Source: Ovis canadensis
Taxonomy: Eukaryota > Chordata > Mammalia > Artiodactyla > Bovidae
DNA: 64,000 nucleotides
NCBI RefSeq assembly: GCF_042477335.2
Contig: NC_091245.1
Span: forward strand, 113,618,501 to 113,682,500
Direction: 5' to 3'
Shown piece after piece: positions 1-7,866 of this stretch. Position 1 is the stretch's first letter; each line of letters starts with the position of its first letter. The translations under genes were made by a program, and so were the position numbers. The notes beneath the pieces were generated by a model that saw only the letters and a list, made by a program, of their open reading frames with translations, was not told the DNA's origin and searched no databases.

Positions 1-238
1 TGCCGCTGGCGACTCCAAGAGGGTTCTGGTCTTGAGTGGGCTCTGGGAGGCGGACCACGGCGCCCGGGAGGCATGGGTAGCAGTTCAGTCGCCCGGGGGC
101 AGCGATGCCTGCCAGGGAGGACAACCCGACCATCGTGCTGTTTCCCTTGCCTGACCACAGCTCTCAATCCTACTGGACTGAGGCAAGATTTACCCAGGCC
201 TCCCTCCCCCACTCGTAACCAAAGGTGGGCACTCGGGT

Positions 239-274
<36 letters not shown>

Positions 275-1454
275 CGCCCTCCAAACTGTCTATCCAGGAT
301 CCACTCCATCCCTCTCCCCACCCTGTCACCGTCTTCCCCTAGGAACTCTGCGCGAGGGTGATCCTCCAGCACAGTCTCCTCTTGGCCCCGTCTCGGCTGG
401 TCTATCCCCAAAGGGTTTCACGTCTGTTCAAGGACTGTGTCCTTCGGAGGGGAAGTGGACGGCAGACGAAAGGCACCAACGTGCGGCGAGGGCGGCACAC
501 TCGGGTGCGATGGCACAAAGGCGAGTGCCCTGTGGGAAAGGAGCCCCCGTGGCCCGACGTGTGCTTGCCGTCGCCAAAGGAGGTTTCCTCGAGGCCCCTG
601 CCGGGGCTGTGGGCGTCAGAGTGCATGGGGGAGAGTATCGGAGGAAGGTGCTTGGGGCCATGGCTGGTGGGCGCCCCACGTGGATCAGGGACCCGGGCAG
701 GGCGATCGCGAGCAGAGGGCGCGGCGGCGAGCAGGGAGCTGGGAGGCAGGCCCCGGGGTGCTTGGTCGGGGCGTCTGCATGGACGGCCGGCGGGAAGGGG
801 CGGCGTGGGGCTCTCGGGGACCTGGCCGAAAGATCGGCAGGCCACTCGAGCAGGGCCTCTACAGAAGCATGGGCGCGGCGGCGAAGCCGTGCCAGGCACA
901 TGTGAGAGGCTGGGACGGATCTGCGGTAGGTAGGGGTGGGCGTGGGGGTTGGGCTGGGGCTGCGGAGCCAGAGGGAGGCCCGCACTGGTGAACGCCAGGG
1001 CAGGGCAGGCCAGGGCAGGACGTGTGAGGGATAGCCCGAGCTCCAGGGGGATGTTGGGTGGGGAGGTGGGGCCGAGCCTGGAGTCTGGCGGGAAAGGCAG
1101 AGGGCAGGCCGTGACAGTGACGGGGCTGTGGCGTGAGGAAGATGGCGGGTGAGCACTCCATTTGGGTCGGGTGGCGGGTGAGCGGGGGCGAGCCACACTG
1201 GTGCTCGGTGCCACAGGCTGCTCAGGCTCGGCGGCGGGCTGTGGCTCTGGGCGGAGGCTAGGACGCAGGCAAGCGAAGGACAGAAACGGAGCGCCAGCGC
1301 CAGCTGGGGGCCAGACCCGGTCCGAGATGGGTGGGCCCACCGTACCGCCCCAGAGACCAAAGTCACCACCCATCGGGAGGGAGTGTCCAGTGTCGGGGGT
1401 GACACTGCTGGGGCCTCAGGGTGGGATGGGGCGGGGGTGGCTGGCAGCGCAGGT
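1..1454. other. Spacer, left part (no gene seen)
   Basis: GC-rich spacer with the CA repeat at 240-271. Open frames on both strands show no recognisable domain and are rich in G/C-coded residues (Arg, Gly, Pro, Ala). No RNA gene, exon-like signal or mobile element recognised before the L1 block. The same holds at the matching place in U2-U8. Confidence 0.6.
240..271. repeat. CA microsatellite, U1, 16 repeats
   Basis: Uninterrupted (CA)16. The same locus recurs once per unit and varies in length. Confidence 0.97.
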
Positions 1455-2130
1455 GGCTGTGATTTCATGAGGGCCAAGGAGAGCTCCCATGTGACCGGGC
1501 ACAGTCAGCCCTCCAGGGTACACGCCCGCAGAGGGCAAACCTCGGGGAGGTCTGAGGGTCCGGACACCGCCACCGCCTCGGCAGCACCGCCTGCCAGGGC
1601 CCGTACACGGAGCAAACCCCAGCGCCCAGCCACACACGGCGGGCCCAAGAAGGGGTGGCATCGATGCAGCATGGCGCCATCACTCAGGCATCAGAAACAC
1701 GTCAAGAATTGCCAGTTGTCACAAGCAATGATGCAGCTGGAGACTCTTACACTCGGCGGAGAATGTCAGACCGCGTTGGACCGAGGCATGTGGAGCATGG
1801 AAAATAATACAAAACGAAGCTATTTGCCAGGAGAAACCGACTCACGCAGAAACCCACCTTAGGGTAACGCAAGCGGAAAGGCAGCGCTGGAGGGATGACT
1901 GGGGAGCTGCAACGCACAGATACGCAGGACCCTGTCTAAAGGGAGAAGCGCCAAGGTTATCCAGTTCAACACAGGGAATCAGCGTCAGTGCCCTGGAGTA
2001 ACCTCAAGTGGAAAAGAATCTGAAACCATATATGACACTCGAGATCTGCACAAGCAAAACAGGATCACACTGCGGTCCACCGGAAACCAGCACAATATTG
2101 GGAATCCACTGTACTTCCGCAACAACCGTG
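1455..2130 (+). mobile_element. LINE-1 3' end, fragment A (ORF2 end plus 3' UTR), U1
   Basis: It follows the L1 consensus I remember in order. The ORF2 end begins near 1483 (ctcccatgtgaccggg for ctaccatatgatccag), with agcac...aagaag at 1582-1651. The 3' UTR then reads ggaaaataatacaaaacgaa (1799-1818), acagggaatc (about 1971) and tggaaaagaatctgaaa (about 2010), and ends cacaatattg...gtacttcc near 2125. The 3'-UTR type is that of cetartiodactyl L1s. Most differences from consensus are A or T changed to G or C. The 5' limit is uncertain; weaker similarity may reach about 1390. No coding capacity remains. Confidence 0.75.
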
Positions 2131-2179
2131 ACTACGACGTCGGAGTAAGCTTTCAAAAGAAAACTAACTCAGCAGGCAA

Positions 2180-2848
2180 TGAAGTCAGCGGAAAACAGGT
2201 GAGCTATGCCAACCCCACCCTGGGTACATATCCACGAAAGGCGCAGCTCTTCATTCGGAAAGACACATGCAACCCCCACAGTCACAGCAGCACCGTTTGC
2301 CATAGCCGAGACGTGGAGAAAACCCTAGTGCCCATCCCCAAAGGCTCAGCCACCAAGATGCAGTATCAGAGAAAGGGAGAGAATGGGATGTCACCGAGCC
2401 GTCCACAAGAGGCAGATAGTGTCACTGGCAGCAACGGCGGCTGGAGCTGCAGAATATTACCCTTGGTGAGGGAAGTCAAACAGACAAGGTCACGGATGGG
2501 TGGACTCTAAAGTGTTGTACAAATGAATCCCTGGGCCAACCAGCCACAGACTCTCAGACACAGGAAAGCCGCTTGGGGCTTCCCAAGGGCGCAGTCAGGG
2601 ACCGAGGGATGATTGAGGAGCCGGGCTCAACGGATCAACCGTACCAGTACTGCGTAGGAAGGGGAGGAGGAACAAGGACACGCGGGATACCGCAGGGAAT
2701 GAGATCCCATATGCTGTCATCACCCGCAATGGAAAAGAGCTGAACACATGAGCCCCCCCCCACCCACCCACAGACAGGACTGAACCCCAACGCTGTACAG
2801 CGGAAACGCACACCAGGTTGTAGATCAACTACGCTTCCAGGACAAGTG
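2180..2848 (+). mobile_element. LINE-1 3' end, fragment B, U1
   Basis: This is the clearest of the three pieces. Near 2218-2345 it holds the L1 ORF2 stretch for IYP..IRKDTC and the following AKTW region (ctgggtacatatccacgaaa; ggaaagacacatgcaac; catagccgagacgtgga). The 3' UTR follows with tacaaatgaatccctgggcc (about 2518) and ends ttgtagatcaactacgcttc at 2818-2837. The poly-A tail is lost. Same orientation as fragment A, starting about 50 bp after it. Confidence 0.85.
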
Positions 2849-2869
2849 CTACTCCGTCGAAGTCAGTCA

Positions 2870-3540
2870 GTCGAGGATCAGTCCAGCAATAGGAAAAAGA
2901 AGAGCTTCCATTATGATCCAGGAAAGCCAACCCTGGGCACGCGTCGGGAAAAGACGACAAATACCCCTAATGGGGAGAGATGCAGGCATCCCCCAGGGTC
3001 ACCGCAGCCCTCTGTGCCGGAGCCGAGACCCGCGGGAAACGCCCAAGTGCCCGTCGGCACGTGGCCGGCACAAGAAGGTGAGGGATATCTGTACCGTGGA
3101 ATATGACGCAGCCCTCAAGAAGGAGCCGCCATCGCCATGGGCCGCAAGGTCAGACGGACCCACAGAAGGGTCCGCTCAGTGAAGTGAGTCGCTTGGATCG
3201 GGAGAAAGCTCTGTGGACTCTTAACGACGAATACAGACGAATCTATGCGCAAAGGGGAAAGCGACCTGGAGACCCCGAAAACGTACATAGGGCTACCCAA
3301 GGGGAAAGGCAGGGAGGGACGAAGTTGAAGTCGGATCAAGAGATAGGAAAGACTGTGCTTACAGTAGAAGAGCAACAGAGCTTTCCTCTGTAGCAGGAGA
3401 AGTGTATCTGTATCTCGCCTTCACCTACACTGGAAGACCACCTGGCAAAGAACAGGGGACTGAATCACTTTGCCGGGCACCTGAGACTCACCCAGGAATG
3501 TGAATCCGTTCTACTTGTGTTCGAAGAAGCAGAAAAAGGA
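2870..3540 (+). mobile_element. LINE-1 3' end, fragment C, U1
   Basis: It begins at gagcttccattatgatccag (2901-2920), the L1 ORF2 segment before ctgggcatatatcc. At 3085-3130 one frame still reads ICTVEYDAALKKE against L1 ORF2 IYTMEYYSAIKKNE. The segment agtgaagtgagtcgcttgga (about 3178) is the usual agtgaagtaagtcagacaga. It ends with actgaatcactttgccgggc (about 3460) and an A-rich remnant near 3528-3537. Same orientation as A and B. Confidence 0.85.
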
Positions 3541-4394
3541 GCAGGCCGTGGCTTGAAGCGGGGGGTGGGGGGAGGCAGGCCAGTGGGACAGATGCAAAGG
3601 CAGGTTCCTTGGCAAGAGTGGGATTTGGAACGGCTCAGGGAGGAACGGGGCGTGGGGGGCGGGGTGTGTGGAGATGGGGGAGGCGGGGAGCTGGGGGTGG
3701 GATGGGTGCATGTGGGGGAGTAGGGGGACGGTGAGGCTGCAGGCTGAGGTGGGGGTGCTCTTGGGGCAGGGCTGATGCTGAGGTGAGGCGCGCAAGAGGG
3801 TTTCAGGGGGAAGGGGTGGTGTTTGAGGCGGTGAGGGCGTTGCTGTTGGAAACCTATTTCTGCCGAGGCCAGGCCCGAGGGCGAGGGCCGGCAGCTGGTG
3901 GACTTCTTTGGAACTCGTCCTGCAAGACGTGGTCCAGGGACCCTGCAGGCAAAAGGGAGGTATGCTTGCCAGATGTGGCAGCTCCCTTGCTCCTGGCTGT
4001 GCAAACGTAGTGTGATTGATTTCTCTCGGAGTGTGGGGAGAGTGAGGCAGGGAGCTTGGAGACGGACGTTGTGAAAGATGAAGTGTGGTGCGGGCGGCTG
4101 CCAGCGGTGGGGTATTCCTGCCAGTGCAGTCCCCGAGCCCTCGGCTGGGTCCGGGTGAGGACGCGAGCAAACACAAGAAAGGTGCCTGGACGCACGGGCG
4201 GCTGAGCCCGCAGGGTTTGGGGCCACGAAGGCTTGGCAGCAGGGCCTTTTGTGGGTGAGGTGGGGAGGGGTCCTGGGCGTCTGTGTGGGAGAGGCAGCGG
4301 GCGGCAGGTAGCCAGCCAGCGTTTGCAGGAGCGCTGCCTCGAGCGCGTTTCAGCGGGCAGACCTAGTTGGGCTCTGGGGCCGCACCGTGGGACC
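3541..4394. other. Spacer between L1 block and tRNA-Gly-GCC (no gene seen)
   Basis: Purine-rich plus strand containing the G-rich tract at 3560-3731. Nothing else recognised. Confidence 0.6.
3560..3731 (+). repeat. G-rich low-complexity tract
   Basis: Plus strand dominated by runs of three to six G separated by short T- or A-bearing spacers, for example ggggggtggggggagg and gtgggggagtaggggga. Several combinations fit the G-quadruplex pattern. It lies just after L1 fragment C. Equivalent tracts: 12002-12173, 20463-20634, 28924-29095, 37383-37554, 45839-46010, 54295-54466, 62751-62922. Confidence 0.7.
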
Positions 4395-4398
4395 AAAA
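4395..4398 (-). terminator. Pol III terminator of tRNA-Gly-GCC
   Basis: Minimal TTTT on the minus strand, 14 nt past the gene. Equivalent sites: 12837-12840, 21298-21301, 29759-29762, 38218-38221, 46674-46677, 55130-55133, 63586-63589. Confidence 0.8.
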
Positions 4399-4412
4399 GG
4401 GGACGCTGGGGC

Positions 4413-4483
4413 TGCATGGGCCGGGAATCGAACCCGGGCCTCCCGCGTGGCAGGCGAGAATTCTACCACTGAACCACCCATGC
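4413..4483 (-). tRNA. tRNA-Gly (anticodon GCC), U1
   Basis: A 71-nt intronless glycine tRNA decoding GGC and GGU. The minus strand reads acceptor GCATGGG paired with CCCATGC, discriminator A, and anticodon GCC at 4449-4451 in loop CTGCCAC. Internal Pol III promoter: A box TGGTTCAGTGG and B box GGTTCGATTCC. T stem CCGGG/CCCGG is fully paired. It matches mammalian Gly-GCC throughout as I remember it. The nearest Pol III terminator is TTTT at 4395-4398. It is transcribed leftward and ends the leftward pair with Leu-CAG, 1.5 kb away. This canonical form occurs also in U4 and U5; the other five copies carry G65C. Confidence 0.98.
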
Positions 4484-5964
4484 ACCGGTGGCCAGCGCCG
4501 CCCGTCGCTGCCCCTCAGGCGCTGGCCGCCACCCGCCCGCCGCTGCTCACTGCTCGCCCGTGGGCATCTCTCTGCCCCGTTGCGGCAGGAGACGACGGGC
4601 GGGCGACCTGTAAGACAGGATCCGGGCACGTGCAGGACCCCGGGGCGCGGCGCTCTCGGAGGGAGCCCGGCGCGACGGTACGCGGGCCCACGCGGCCCGT
4701 CCCGCGCCTTCTGCGCCGACCACGGCCGCCGCGACCCTGTCGGTGTCGCGTGAGGGCGCCGGGAGCCGACGCCGTCTGCCCGGCGCCGGGATCCCTGTGA
4801 GGTGCAGGCGCTGCGTGGTCGCTGCGGCCGCGCGCAGACGTGCCTCTCAGCGACCGCCGGGTCCCGACCCAAAGTCCCTCTGGCGGGCTGGCTTTCCGGC
4901 CGTGCCGGGGTGGGGCGTGCGAGAGCGGGCGGGGGAAGGGACGCCGGGCTCGGTCTGTGCGGGAAGCGCGAGCGCGGGAGGGCGACGCCTCCGAGCGCCT
5001 CCGCCACCGCCCCCTACCCGCCCTCCCCCCGCCATCCCATCCTTAGACCCGCGCTCAGGCCCAGGGACCCAAAGGCGTGTGAGCCTGGCTCCTGCGCTCT
5101 GGCCGACTGCGCTCCCGGGGTCCGGCTCTGACGGGGTGGTGGTGGTGAGCAGGGGCCCTTTGGCAGCGCGGCTCCTGGCTCGGGGACTGCGGGCTGAGAG
5201 GCAGGGAGCGCGCCAGGGCGGGCTTGGCTCCGGCCGGGGCAGCGGCTTCCCACGGGAACGGGCGCCGTGGCGCCGAGGTCGGGGGCGCGGGCCGGGCGCC
5301 GGGGGGTGGGCTGGACGGGCACGCAGGGCTTCCGCTCCCTCCCCAGCGGAGCACCCTTCCCGGGACGGACTCGTGCAAGGAAGGCCGGTGTGCGCTGGCC
5401 AGCAGGAAGGCTGGATGGCACGCGTCCAGGGCGGGCGGCAGGCAGGTTGCGGCCCGGCCAAGAACGCACGGCGGAGAAGGGTCGAGGGCACGCGGCAGCC
5501 CCTTGGCGGGCAAGGCGGGGGCTCGGCCGCCTCGCTGTGGCTGGGGAGCGCAGGCGGGCCGGCGGGGCGGGCGCGGAGGACGGGGTGCCGGCCTGGCGGG
5601 AGAGCTGGCGGGGGCAGCCGTGGAAGCAAGGCTGCGAGGGCGAGTAGGCCGTTCCCCGGGCAGAAGTCGGAGCGCCGGCGAAGGGAGGAGGGCTTGCCAC
5701 CCGCCGCGGGGCTGCGTGCTTCGGCGCGGCCGGGGGCGGGGCGCGGCGGGGCTGTGGGAGTGGAAGTGGGAGGGTGGGCGAGTGTGGGCCAGGGGGAGGC
5801 AGGGAGGCAGGAAAAGCAGCAGCTGCAGCTGCAGCCAGCTGGCGAGGAAAGATGCGCTGAGAAGGACTGAAGGTGCCTTCTGTGGGGGTGCAGGTGGCGG
5901 CGGGAGGGCGTGTGTGGAGAAAGGCAGTGGCGCGCGGAGGACGGGTGCGTTTGTCCGGCGGGCC
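4484..5964. other. GC-rich spacer between tRNA-Gly-GCC and tRNA-Leu-CAG (CpG-island-like)
   Basis: Very GC-rich with dense CpG. At 5816-5841 it carries overlapping CAGCTG motifs. No gene recognised. In U1 it holds a cluster of private differences at 4584-5107. Confidence 0.6.
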
Positions 5965-5968
5965 AAAA
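5965..5968 (-). terminator. Pol III terminator of tRNA-Leu-CAG
   Basis: Minimal TTTT on the minus strand, 8 nt past the gene, flanked by C on both sides. The same run follows every Leu-CAG copy. Confidence 0.8.
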
Positions 5969-5976
5969 GGCTGGCT

Positions 5977-6059
5977 TGTCAGGAGTGGGATTCGAACCCA
6001 CGCCTCCAGGGGAGACTGCGACCTGAACGCAGCGCCTTAGACCGCTCGGCCATCCTGAC
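5977..6059 (-). tRNA. tRNA-Leu (anticodon CAG), U1
   Basis: An 83-nt class II tRNA with the long variable arm expected of leucine, decoding CUG. On the minus strand it starts GTCAGGATGG, has anticodon CAG at 6023-6025, T arm GTGGG/TTCGAAT/CCCAC and discriminator A. A box TGGCCGAGCGG and B box GGTTCGAATCC are intact, and there is no intron. TTTT at 5965-5968 lies 8 nt past the 3' end. The gene points left, back to back with Asp-GTC 559 bp to the right. All seven copies in the window look identical and match mammalian Leu-CAG as I remember it. Confidence 0.98.
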
Positions 6060-6618
6060 GGCGGGCCTGGCTGGGCGCGTGGCCGCTCGCCTGGCTGGGA
6101 CCCGACGCGGCGCGAGCACCGGCGCCCTTGGCGGGCCGCGGGCGGCGCCACGCCAGGCAGGCAGGCAGGCAGGCAGGCAGGCGGGCGGGCGTCCGGAGTG
6201 GGGGTCGACGGAGCCGGCGCGCGGCGGCCGGCCGAGGCGCCTGGCTCCGCCGCCGCTCGCGCCGCGGACCCAGAGGGCCCTGGGCGGGCCGGCCCCTCCC
6301 CACCCGCGCCTGTCCTGGCCCGACGCCGGCCGGCGCGCGCCCACCGTGTCGTCGCAGCCCCGCTTGCCTTCTCGCGCCCCCTTCTCCCGGCGGAACGCCC
6401 GCGTTGGAGGCAAGAGGCGGCGCGCTGGGGAGGGTCCAGTGCCCCGGGGGTCCGGGTCCCTGTCGGGGTGGCGGGCTGCCGCTGTGACCGAGGCGGTTGG
6501 TCTGGTGCGCGGTTGGGTCGGGACCCGTGGTGGCCGGCGGCCCGTGCTGGGCAAGGGGAGGCGTGGGCAGGCAGCCCGAGAGCCCGAGGGCGGCCGGGCG
6601 GCAGGACGGTCGCCGCCG
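6060..6618. other. Divergent spacer between tRNA-Leu-CAG and tRNA-Asp-GTC
   Basis: CpG-dense centre from which the two tRNA groups diverge. It contains the CAGG repeat. No other feature recognised; tRNA promoters are internal, so no separate promoter is expected. Confidence 0.6.
6154..6181. repeat. CAGG tetranucleotide repeat, U1, 7 copies
   Basis: Seven CAGG followed by CGGG CGGG, in the divergent spacer between Leu-CAG and Asp-GTC. U2 has seven copies (14596-14623). U3-U7 have six (23057-23080, 31518-31541, 39977-40000, 48433-48456, 56889-56912). The 4-bp change joins or splits long open frames between units, which shows those frames are not maintained. Confidence 0.95.
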
Positions 6619-6690
6619 TCCTCGTTAGTATAGTGGTGAGTATCCCCGCCTGTCACGCGGGAGACCGGGGTTCGATTCCCCGACGGGGAG
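6619..6690 (+). tRNA. tRNA-Asp (anticodon GTC), U1
   Basis: A 72-nt intronless aspartate tRNA decoding GAC and GAU. Acceptor TCCTCGT pairs with ACGGGGA through a G-T wobble, followed by discriminator G. Anticodon GTC is at 6652-6654 in loop CTGTCAC. A box TAGTATAGTGG and B box GGTTCGATTCC are complete, and T stem CGGGG/CCCCG is fully paired. A TTTTT terminator sits at 6702-6706. It is the first of the three rightward genes, 559 bp from the divergent Leu-CAG gene and 741 bp before Gly-TCC. All seven copies look identical. Confidence 0.98.
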
Positions 6691-6701
6691 GCAACACACC
6701 C

Positions 6702-6706
6702 TTTTT
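6702..6706 (+). terminator. Pol III terminator of tRNA-Asp-GTC
   Basis: TTTTT, the longest T run near any tRNA gene of the unit, 11 nt past the gene. Present in all seven copies. Confidence 0.85.
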
Positions 6707-7431
6707 GGTGGCCGCGGTCGCTCTCTGTCCTGCCGCCAGGCCCCGGAGGGCCCTTCGCCTCCTCCCGACGTCTTTGGGCGAGGCGCCAGGGCGCCGCCGA
6801 CGGCGGTGCCCGGCCTAGCTCCCGGCGACCCCCTCTGCCCGTGCAGCGCTCCAGCCTGAGCCCTTTGTCGTCGGCGGGCGCACGGTCGCCACGGCGGAGC
6901 GAGGGCCTCCTTGGCGACCCCACGGCCTTGCCCGACCATAGCCGGATCTGGCGGCCGGCCGGCCGCCCGCCCACGCGCCGACCCCCAGTGGCTGCCTGAG
7001 TGGGCTCGTAGGCTCGCGACGGCCCCGCCGCGTGCAGGCAGGTGGGTCCCGTGTCCCCTTGTCGTCGTGGGAAGTGGCCTCGCCCAGCGCCCGGTGGAGT
7101 AGCGCTTTGGCCAGCTGGGTGCTGGAAGCTGCGCGCCCCGCGTTGCCCGCCGGGGGTGAGGGCGGGGAGGCGTTGGCGGGCCGCGGCGGGGAGCGAAGGG
7201 CCGGAGGGCCGCAAGGCCGCGGGGGCGCCGCCCTGGGGCGGTGGGGCCGGTGGATTCCCGGCGACCGCGTGGCGCTGGCGCGCTTGGGGCGCAGCGTGGC
7301 TGCTGGGAGCGCCGGCGGCGGCGGCGCAAGCCTCCGGCTGACGGGGCGTCGGGGCAGGGATGCGGAGGCGGCGGCGAGAGTATGCTGGGGCGAGCCCGGG
7401 GCCGGCGTCTGGCGGCCGCCCGGGCTGTGGA
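6707..7431. other. Spacer between tRNA-Asp-GTC and tRNA-Gly-TCC
   Basis: CpG-dense. It contains an 18-bp perfect palindrome at 6950-6967 (GGCGGCCGGC and its complement) and the GTC triplet indel near 7067. No gene recognised. Confidence 0.6.
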
Positions 7432-7503
7432 GCGTTGGTGGTATAGTGGTGAGCATAGCTGCCTTCCAAGCAGTTGACCCGGGTTCGATTCCCGGCCAAC
7501 GCA
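7432..7503 (+). tRNA. tRNA-Gly (anticodon TCC), U1
   Basis: A 72-nt intronless glycine tRNA decoding GGA (and GGG by wobble). Acceptor GCGTTGG pairs fully with CCAACGC, discriminator A. Anticodon TCC is at 7465-7467 in loop CTTCCAA. A box TGGTATAGTGG and B box GGTTCGATTCC are complete. TTTT at 7515-7518 ends the transcript. It is the middle gene of the rightward trio, 278 bp before Glu-CTC. With Gly-GCC the unit thus supplies two glycine isoacceptors from opposite strands. All seven copies look identical. Confidence 0.98.
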
Positions 7504-7514
7504 GCGGGCCGACC

Positions 7515-7518
7515 TTTT
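7515..7518 (+). terminator. Pol III terminator of tRNA-Gly-TCC
   Basis: TTTT 11 nt past the gene, present in all seven copies. Confidence 0.8.
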
Positions 7519-7781
7519 GCTGAGTTCCAGCGCTCTCCCGGCAGGGGCGTTCGGGGGACAGAGAGGTGGGAGCAGGGAGCCAGCCCGCTGGCCGGCGGCT
7601 TTTGGCGTGTGTGCGAGAAGCCGGCGGCGCGCGCAGTGTTTTGAGGGTGCTGAAAGCAAGACGGCACGGCAGGGCAGGCGGCTGGACTTGCAAAGGCCGG
7701 GTGTGGGCAGCAAGGTGGCACGGGCGGGTGGCATGGAGGCGCGGGGCTCACCAGGAGCAGGCGAGGGCTGAACCCCGACGC

Positions 7782-7853
7782 TCCCTGGTGGTCTAGTGGT
7801 TAGGATTCGGCGCTCTCACCGCCGCGGCCCGGGTTCGATTCCCGGTCAGGGAA
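7782..7853 (+). tRNA. tRNA-Glu (anticodon CTC), U1
   Basis: A 72-nt intronless glutamate tRNA decoding GAG. Acceptor TCCCTGG pairs with TCAGGGA (one G-T wobble), discriminator A. Anticodon CTC is at 7815-7817 in loop CTCTCAC, flanked by CGGCG/CGCCG. A box TGGTCTAGTGG and B box GGTTCGATTCC are complete. Unlike the other four genes it has no run of four T close by: the 3' flank reads TTTCTTCTTCC, and the first TTTT is 61 nt past the gene at 7915-7918. It is the last gene of the rightward trio. Canonical form, shared with U3 and U4. Confidence 0.98.
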
Positions 7854-7856
7854 GCC

Positions 7857-7866
7857 TTTCTTCTTC
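7857..7866 (+). terminator. Interrupted T tract after tRNA-Glu-CTC (weak terminator)
   Basis: The sequence TTTCTTCTTC begins 4 nt past the gene. Runs of three and two T split by C are non-canonical Pol III stop signals that work partially in mammals. Read-through would stop at TTTT 7915-7918. The same arrangement occurs in all seven units. Confidence 0.5.

Noticed and set aside
225-905. Frame with a His-Thr repeat
   Set aside because: It is simply the translated CA microsatellite, and its continuation changes with CA number between units.
2199-2510. Small open frame of 103 codons with L1-like residues
   Set aside because: It is a remnant of the L1 ORF2 end with shifted frame, not a gene.
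1455-3540. Retroviral or LTR origin of the AT-richer block
   Set aside because: No LTR pair, primer-binding site or retroviral motif seen; the order of landmarks matches the L1 ORF2 end and 3' UTR three times.
5816-5841. CAGCTG cluster as a regulatory element
   Set aside because: Short self-overlapping motif in GC-rich DNA; no supporting context.
6950-6967. 18-bp GGCC palindrome as a functional site
   Set aside because: A perfect palindrome made only of G and C is expected by chance in such sequence.
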